Assembly (NCBI GenBank): GCA_019323525.1
Contig: JAHWHD010000081.1
Span: 1-7,387, forward strand
Reading direction: 5' to 3'
Source: Candidatus Woesearchaeota archaeon
GTDB taxonomy: Archaea > Nanobdellota > Nanobdellia > Woesearchaeales > JAHWHD01
DNA length: 7,387 nucleotides
Positions 5,090 through 7,387 of the stretch are shown one piece after another. Each line of letters starts with the position of its first letter. Positions within the stretch are counted from its first letter, which is position 1. The translations under genes were made by a program, and so were the position numbers. The notes under the pieces were generated by a model. The model was not told the DNA's origin. It made no database searches and saw only the letters and a list, made by a program, of their open reading frames with translations.

Positions 5090-6268
5090 CTATTCATACC
5101 TAAGCGCATCAACAGGCTGCAGCTTAGAAGCACGTACCGCTGGAACAATACCTGACACAACACCAACTATAAATGCAAAACCCAAGCTAAACACTATAAC
5201 TCTCCAGTCAATTATTATAACCAAAAGTGAAAAATCAAAGGCACCTGCTCCTAGCTCGACAAGCTTAGCAACCCCTGCACCTATAGCAGCACCTATCACT
5301 CCTCCTATCAAGCCTATTAACCCTGATTCAATTAAAAACAGCATAGAGATATCTCGATTCCTTGCACCTATAGCTTTCATAACACCTATCTCGCGAGTTC
5401 TCTCCAGGACAGAGGTAAACATTGCATTCATTATACCTATAGCTCCGACAAGTAAAGAAACAGCAGCAATCCCCACTAAAACTATCTGGATTATACCAAG
5501 TATATCCTTGATCTGGTTCAATAACTGCTCAGGCGTATAAACTGTAAACTCGCTCTCGTCCAGGCCTCTTTCAAGTTCATGCCTAATATCTTCAGCAGCC
5601 TCTTCTATGTCAACACCGTCCTTGATATTTACGACAAACACATTAACTTCATCATATATCCCTAAAATATCCTGTGCAGTCTCAAGAGGCATGTACACAG
5701 CCTCATCAACTGTACCTGTCTTCTCAAGAACACCAACGACCTTCATCTTCCTTCCTTCAACAACAACAGTGTTCTTTGCAAAAATCTCCTTCTCAAAAGC
5801 ATCCTTTGCAACTGTCCAACCTAGTAACACAACATCCCTGTCACCTTTCTGTAACAGTCTCCCATCTATAACATCCATGTCAAGGTCAGCAAACCCTTCC
5901 TCGCCTATATCAGTATCATAACTGTTGATGCTGAAGAACAAAGTCTCCTGGCCGAACTCAACCTCTGCACTAGACATCAGCACTCTGTCAACATAGTCAA
6001 CGCTTTTAACCCTTTCAATGTCATCAGCAAGGTCGATGTCCAATCTTAACCCTCCAGTAGGAGGCCCTGTCAACCCTCCTGGTACGACCCTTATGTTCTT
6101 GACACCCATCTTTTCGAACTGCTGCTCAACAGAGTTCTGCAAACCTTGGGACAGCAACACTAGAGAAACGATAGCAGCTATACCTATGACTACACCTATT
6201 ATAGTCAACCAGCTACGCAGCTTCCTGCTTTTCACGTTTTTCCATGTAAGTGTAAAAAAATCTTTCAT
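5090..6268 (-). CDS. ABC transporter permease, MacB/FtsX type
   Basis: From the Met at 6268 (MKDFFTLTWKNVKSRKLRSW) the protein has 392 residues, a usual length for the family. An in-frame Met at 6331 exists, but the segment it adds (MLCEAKLCKA...) comes from a repeat-like stretch, while GGAG (6274-6277) lies 5 nt before 6268. The layout is a basic cytosolic N-terminus, TM1 about 20-39, and an extracytoplasmic MacB-type core domain about 40-255. The FtsX domain follows with TM2 about 256-280, the conserved cytosolic loop ERTREIGVMKAIGARNRDI, TM3 about 309-331 and TM4 about 347-377. It ends RASKLQPVDALRYE, the standard MacB-permease tail. Such permeases pair with a separate or fused ABC ATPase to export lipoproteins, peptides or drugs by mechanotransmission; no ATPase is fused or visible here. 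It is a tandem paralogue of the upstream gene. Confidence 0.9.
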   Translation of the reverse strand: MKDFFTLTWKNVKSRKLRSWLTIIGVVIGIAAIVSLVLLSQGLQNSVEQQFEKMGVKNIRVVPGGLTGPPTGGLRLDIDLADDIERVKSVDYVDRVLMSSAEVEFGQETLFFSINSYDTDIGEEGFADLDMDVIDGRLLQKGDRDVVLLGWTVAKDAFEKEIFAKNTVVVEGRKMKVVGVLEKTGTVDEAVYMPLETAQDILGIYDEVNVFVVNIKDGVDIEEAAEDIRHELERGLDESEFTVYTPEQLLNQIKDILGIIQIVLVGIAAVSLLVGAIGIMNAMFTSVLERTREIGVMKAIGARNRDISMLFLIESGLIGLIGGVIGAAIGAGVAKLVELGAGAFDFSLLVIIIDWRVIVFSLGFAFIVGVVSGIVPAVRASKLQPVDALRYE

Positions 6269-6273
6269 CTTAA

Positions 6274-6277
6274 CTCC
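6274..6277 (-). promoter_or_regulatory. Shine-Dalgarno deciding the start of the first permease
   Basis: The minus strand reads GGAGTTAAGATG: a GGAG core with 5-nt spacing to the ATG at 6268. The alternative starts at 6331 and 6301 have no such site. This also marks the gene as internal to an operon with the upstream permease (46-nt gap). Confidence 0.6.
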
Positions 6278-6329
6278 GCAAAGAATATTCACTTTGCTCA
6301 TAGCTTTACAAAGCTTAGCTTCGCAAAGC
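6278..6329 (-). repeat. Cluster of three small inverted repeats between the permease genes
   Basis: On the minus strand two near-identical 15-nt units lie in tandem, GCTTTGCGAAGCTAA then GCTTTGTAAAGCTAT, each self-complementary (GCTT/AAGC). They are followed by GCAAAG-8 nt-CTTTGC, a 6-bp stem ending just before the Shine-Dalgarno of the downstream gene. The first unit overlaps the last codons and stop of the upstream permease. The stems are short, so an RNA role is only possible, not shown. Confidence 0.45.
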
Positions 6330-7387
6330 ATCTACAGGGTTTAACTTTGCAGCGCTTTTTGCAGGAAGAGCTCCTGCAAGCATCCCTACCAAAGTAGCAA
6401 AACTAATACCAAACAAGAGTATAGAAGCACCTATCTCAATCCTAAACACAGCATAACCAGCATTTGCAGCAACAACACCTACCAAGTTCGCAATAAGTGC
6501 TCCGATTATAACCCCGAAAACCCCTCCAACCAAACCTAATAAACCGCTCTCTACAAGAAACAACAGAACAACATCCTTGTTCCTTGCACCTATCGACTTC
6601 ATTATACCTATCTCTTTTCTTCTTTGCAATACAGAAGTGTACATTGAGTTAGCGATACCAACTGCACCGACAATAAGAGATATGCCTCCGACTGCTACCA
6701 AGACAGCCTGTATCACTCCCAGTATCTCTCCAAACTGTTCAAGAAGCTGTTCTGCTGTAAGTACCTGGAAACTTTTCTCATCCCTTCTCCTTTCCAGCTC
6801 CCTCTTTATCCTTGCAACTGCTTGATTTACGTCTGCGCCTTCAGTAAGCTTTACATCGATAAACGCCACAGCATCAGGCTCATCCAAAAGCTCTCTTGCT
6901 GTCTCTAGAGGCATATAGATAACATTATCATCTTCAGGATTTCCCACCTCTTCAAGTATACCGACTATCTTAAAATTGCTACCCTCTATATCTATTCTAT
7001 TATTCACTCTTAGTTCTTTATCAAAAAGGTCTTTTGCAGCCCTGTACCCCAAAACAACATGGGAACCATCTGTCTCAAAAGGTTTTCCTGATACAAAGCT
7101 AAGACCATAATCCTCATATATCTCAATGGACTGGTCAGAAGGCCACGCCATTAACCCTGTAACTTCAGCCTGTTTCTTGTACTCGATTTTTACACGTTCG
7201 TACATGAAAGGGGAGATACGTTCAAGACCTGGTACTGCATCCATGGCTGATACATCATCCTCAGTCAAACCTTCAAATGACCCTGAAAAATCAAAACTGC
7301 TAGGCATTACCATTATCCTGTTAGTGCCCATCCTCTCGAACTGGTACTCGACATAGTTCTGCAAACCTTGAGTAGCACTTACCAGCG
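6315..7387 (-). CDS. ABC transporter permease, MacB/FtsX type, N-terminus beyond the window
   Basis: The frame stays open through the right edge: 356 codons are visible, starting LVSATQGLQNYVEYQFERMG. Aligned with the neighbouring permease (VLLSQGLQNSVEQQFEKMG), about 35 residues are missing, namely the basic N-terminus and most of TM1. The extracytoplasmic domain contains GLSFVSGKPF, DVVL-like HVVLGYRAAKDLF, GILEEVG and YMPLETARELL. The FtsX domain follows, with QRRKEIGIMKSIGARNKDVVLLF and a tail SAAKLNPVDALRS. The two proteins correspond block for block, so they arose by tandem duplication and may form a heterodimer or serve two ATPase dimers. The partner ATPase is expected upstream, outside this window. 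The stop TAA is at 6315-6317, and the downstream permease starts 46 nt later. Confidence 0.9.
   Translation of the reverse strand, partial: LVSATQGLQNYVEYQFERMGTNRIMVMPSSFDFSGSFEGLTEDDVSAMDAVPGLERISPFMYERVKIEYKKQAEVTGLMAWPSDQSIEIYEDYGLSFVSGKPFETDGSHVVLGYRAAKDLFDKELRVNNRIDIEGSNFKIVGILEEVGNPEDDNVIYMPLETARELLDEPDAVAFIDVKLTEGADVNQAVARIKRELERRRDEKSFQVLTAEQLLEQFGEILGVIQAVLVAVGGISLIVGAVGIANSMYTSVLQRRKEIGIMKSIGARNKDVVLLFLVESGLLGLVGGVFGVIIGALIANLVGVVAANAGYAVFRIEIGASILLFGISFATLVGMLAGALPAKSAAKLNPVDALRS

Noticed and set aside
6269..6331. Upstream start of the downstream permease at 6331
   Set aside because: The added residues come from hairpin repeats, would overlap the preceding gene and have no Shine-Dalgarno, unlike the start at 6268.
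7362..7364. TTG as the start codon of the upstream permease
   Set aside because: The frame continues to the window edge with residues that align to the paralogue's TM1, so the gene is simply truncated by the window.
1..7387. Bacterial origin, suggested by queA and queH
   Set aside because: The bulge-helix tRNA intron, the lack of encoded CCA, TATA boxes at leaderless starts and the Tam41/polyprenol kinase pair all point to an archaeon.
1..7387. CRISPR array, insertion sequence, riboswitch or attachment site
   Set aside because: I saw no spaced direct repeats, transposase motifs, terminal inverted repeats or recognisable riboswitch core on either strand.

Overview
The window looks archaeal, most likely from a small, compact genome of the DPANN kind; that lineage assignment is inference. 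The evidence is independent of any single protein. A tRNA-Gly(CCC) gene carries no encoded CCA and has a 12-nt insertion at 37/38 that folds as an archaeal bulge-helix splice site. TATA-like boxes (TTTAAATA, TTTATATT, ATATATAAA) sit about 25-37 nt upstream of starts that lack a Shine-Dalgarno. Genes internal to strings instead have GGAG or GAGG sites. Gene ends abut or overlap (47 bp, 17 bp, 2 nt apart), and no stretch over 300 nt lacks a gene.

Layout. 2-166 (+) is the 3' end of queA. It converges on and overlaps a cytosolic nucleotide pyrophosphatase/phosphodiesterase-type protein (120-1274, -). Upstream of that on the same strand are queH (1306-1845) and a small glycine-rich membrane protein (1864-2220) whose C-terminal part looks frameshifted. 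The intron-containing tRNA-Gly follows (2272-2355, -). Divergent from it is a eukaryotic-like protein kinase (2453-3511, +), whose end overlaps a CTP-dependent polyprenol/diacylglycerol-kinase-family membrane protein (3495-4055, -). Divergent from that, and apparently sharing one TATA-like element with it, is a Tam41/Mmp37-type CDP-lipid synthase homologue (4119-5087, +). Two tandem MacB/FtsX-type permeases on the minus strand (5090-6268 and 6315 to the window edge) complete the window; the second lacks its N-terminus here.

How the genes may work together. QueA and QueH catalyse the last two steps of queuosine formation on tRNA, which is unexpected in an archaeon, where archaeosine is the usual 7-deazaguanine. 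The lipid kinase and the Tam41-like protein could perform consecutive steps, lipid alcohol to lipid phosphate to CDP-lipid, both using CTP. That would be a candidate lipid activation or salvage module and is the most interesting inference here. The permeases probably pair with an ABC ATPase encoded outside the window.
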